Source: Phycisphaerales bacterium
GTDB lineage: Bacteria; Planctomycetota; Phycisphaerae; Sedimentisphaerales; Anaerobacaceae
Length of the DNA: 5,564 nt
Assembly (NCBI GenBank): GCA_003533825.1
Contig: DQCG01000568.1
Coordinates: forward strand, 6,930 to 12,493
Direction: 5' to 3'
The stretch's first letter is position 1; every line of letters starts with the position of its first letter. Made by a program: the position numbers and the translations under genes. This document shows, one piece after another, positions 5,489 through 5,564 of this stretch. The notes under the pieces are model-generated. The model was given only the letters and a program-made list of their open reading frames with translations. It was not told the DNA's origin and searched no databases.

Positions 5489-5564
5489 GAAAAACCGGAC
5501 GGGATTTACCGCTTATTATTCCTTCGCAAGCAGAAACAATAATAATTAGGGCTTGCTGTGTAGA

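Noticed and set aside
5513..5545. TTATTATT and AATAATAA inverted arms with a 17-base loop near the window end
   Set aside because: The arms are pure A/T and expected by chance in AT-rich DNA; no feature is tied to them.

Overview
The window looks like a piece of a Planctomycetota chromosome, most likely class Phycisphaerae. This rests on recognising protein types and not on a search. The two main clues are an HflK-like SPFH protein with a long multi-membrane-span N-terminus, and an ABC-2 permease carrying 'DDNKLLREIGLSTL' near its N-terminus and 'FQRRQVG' at its end. Base composition is moderate, with AT-rich intergenic DNA. No phage, transposase, CRISPR, rRNA or tRNA genes were seen.

Layout. 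Positions 1-2058 (minus) hold most of the HflK-like membrane protein, whose 3' end lies outside the window. A 190-bp divergent intergenic region (2059-2248) contains a candidate operator palindrome. Positions 2249-3211 (plus) encode a complete ABC-2 type permease. Facing it is a class I SAM-dependent methyltransferase (3313-3897, minus). Next come about 280 bp of AT-rich DNA without a gene, then a 38-codon remnant of a second copy of the permease 3' end (4235-4348, plus). A second methyltransferase, about 63 % identical to the first, follows (4373-4936, minus). The last gene is a GNAT N-acetyltransferase of the ArgA-like single-domain type (4980-5450, minus).

The main discovery is an old tandem segmental duplication. 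The order permease 3' end / convergent methyltransferase / end of the GNAT gene occurs twice, at 3098-3952 and at 4235-5012. The copies have decayed in a complementary way. The left copy keeps an intact permease but has a divergent methyltransferase whose 3' end was rewritten by an insertion of about 102 bp carrying a dispersed-type repeat. The right copy keeps a consensus-like methyltransferase but only a stub of the permease. Differences between the permease copies are overwhelmingly synonymous, so both copies were under protein-level selection for a long time before one was truncated.

Functional picture. The HflK-like protein and the permease are divergently transcribed and may share control. 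Both are inner-membrane proteins, and a functional link between them is inference only. No ATPase subunit for the permease is in the window. The methyltransferases and GNAT enzyme look like ordinary cytosolic enzymes with unknown small-molecule or protein substrates. I did not find a convincing new multi-gene system; the interest lies in the duplication history and a few small regulatory or repeat structures.
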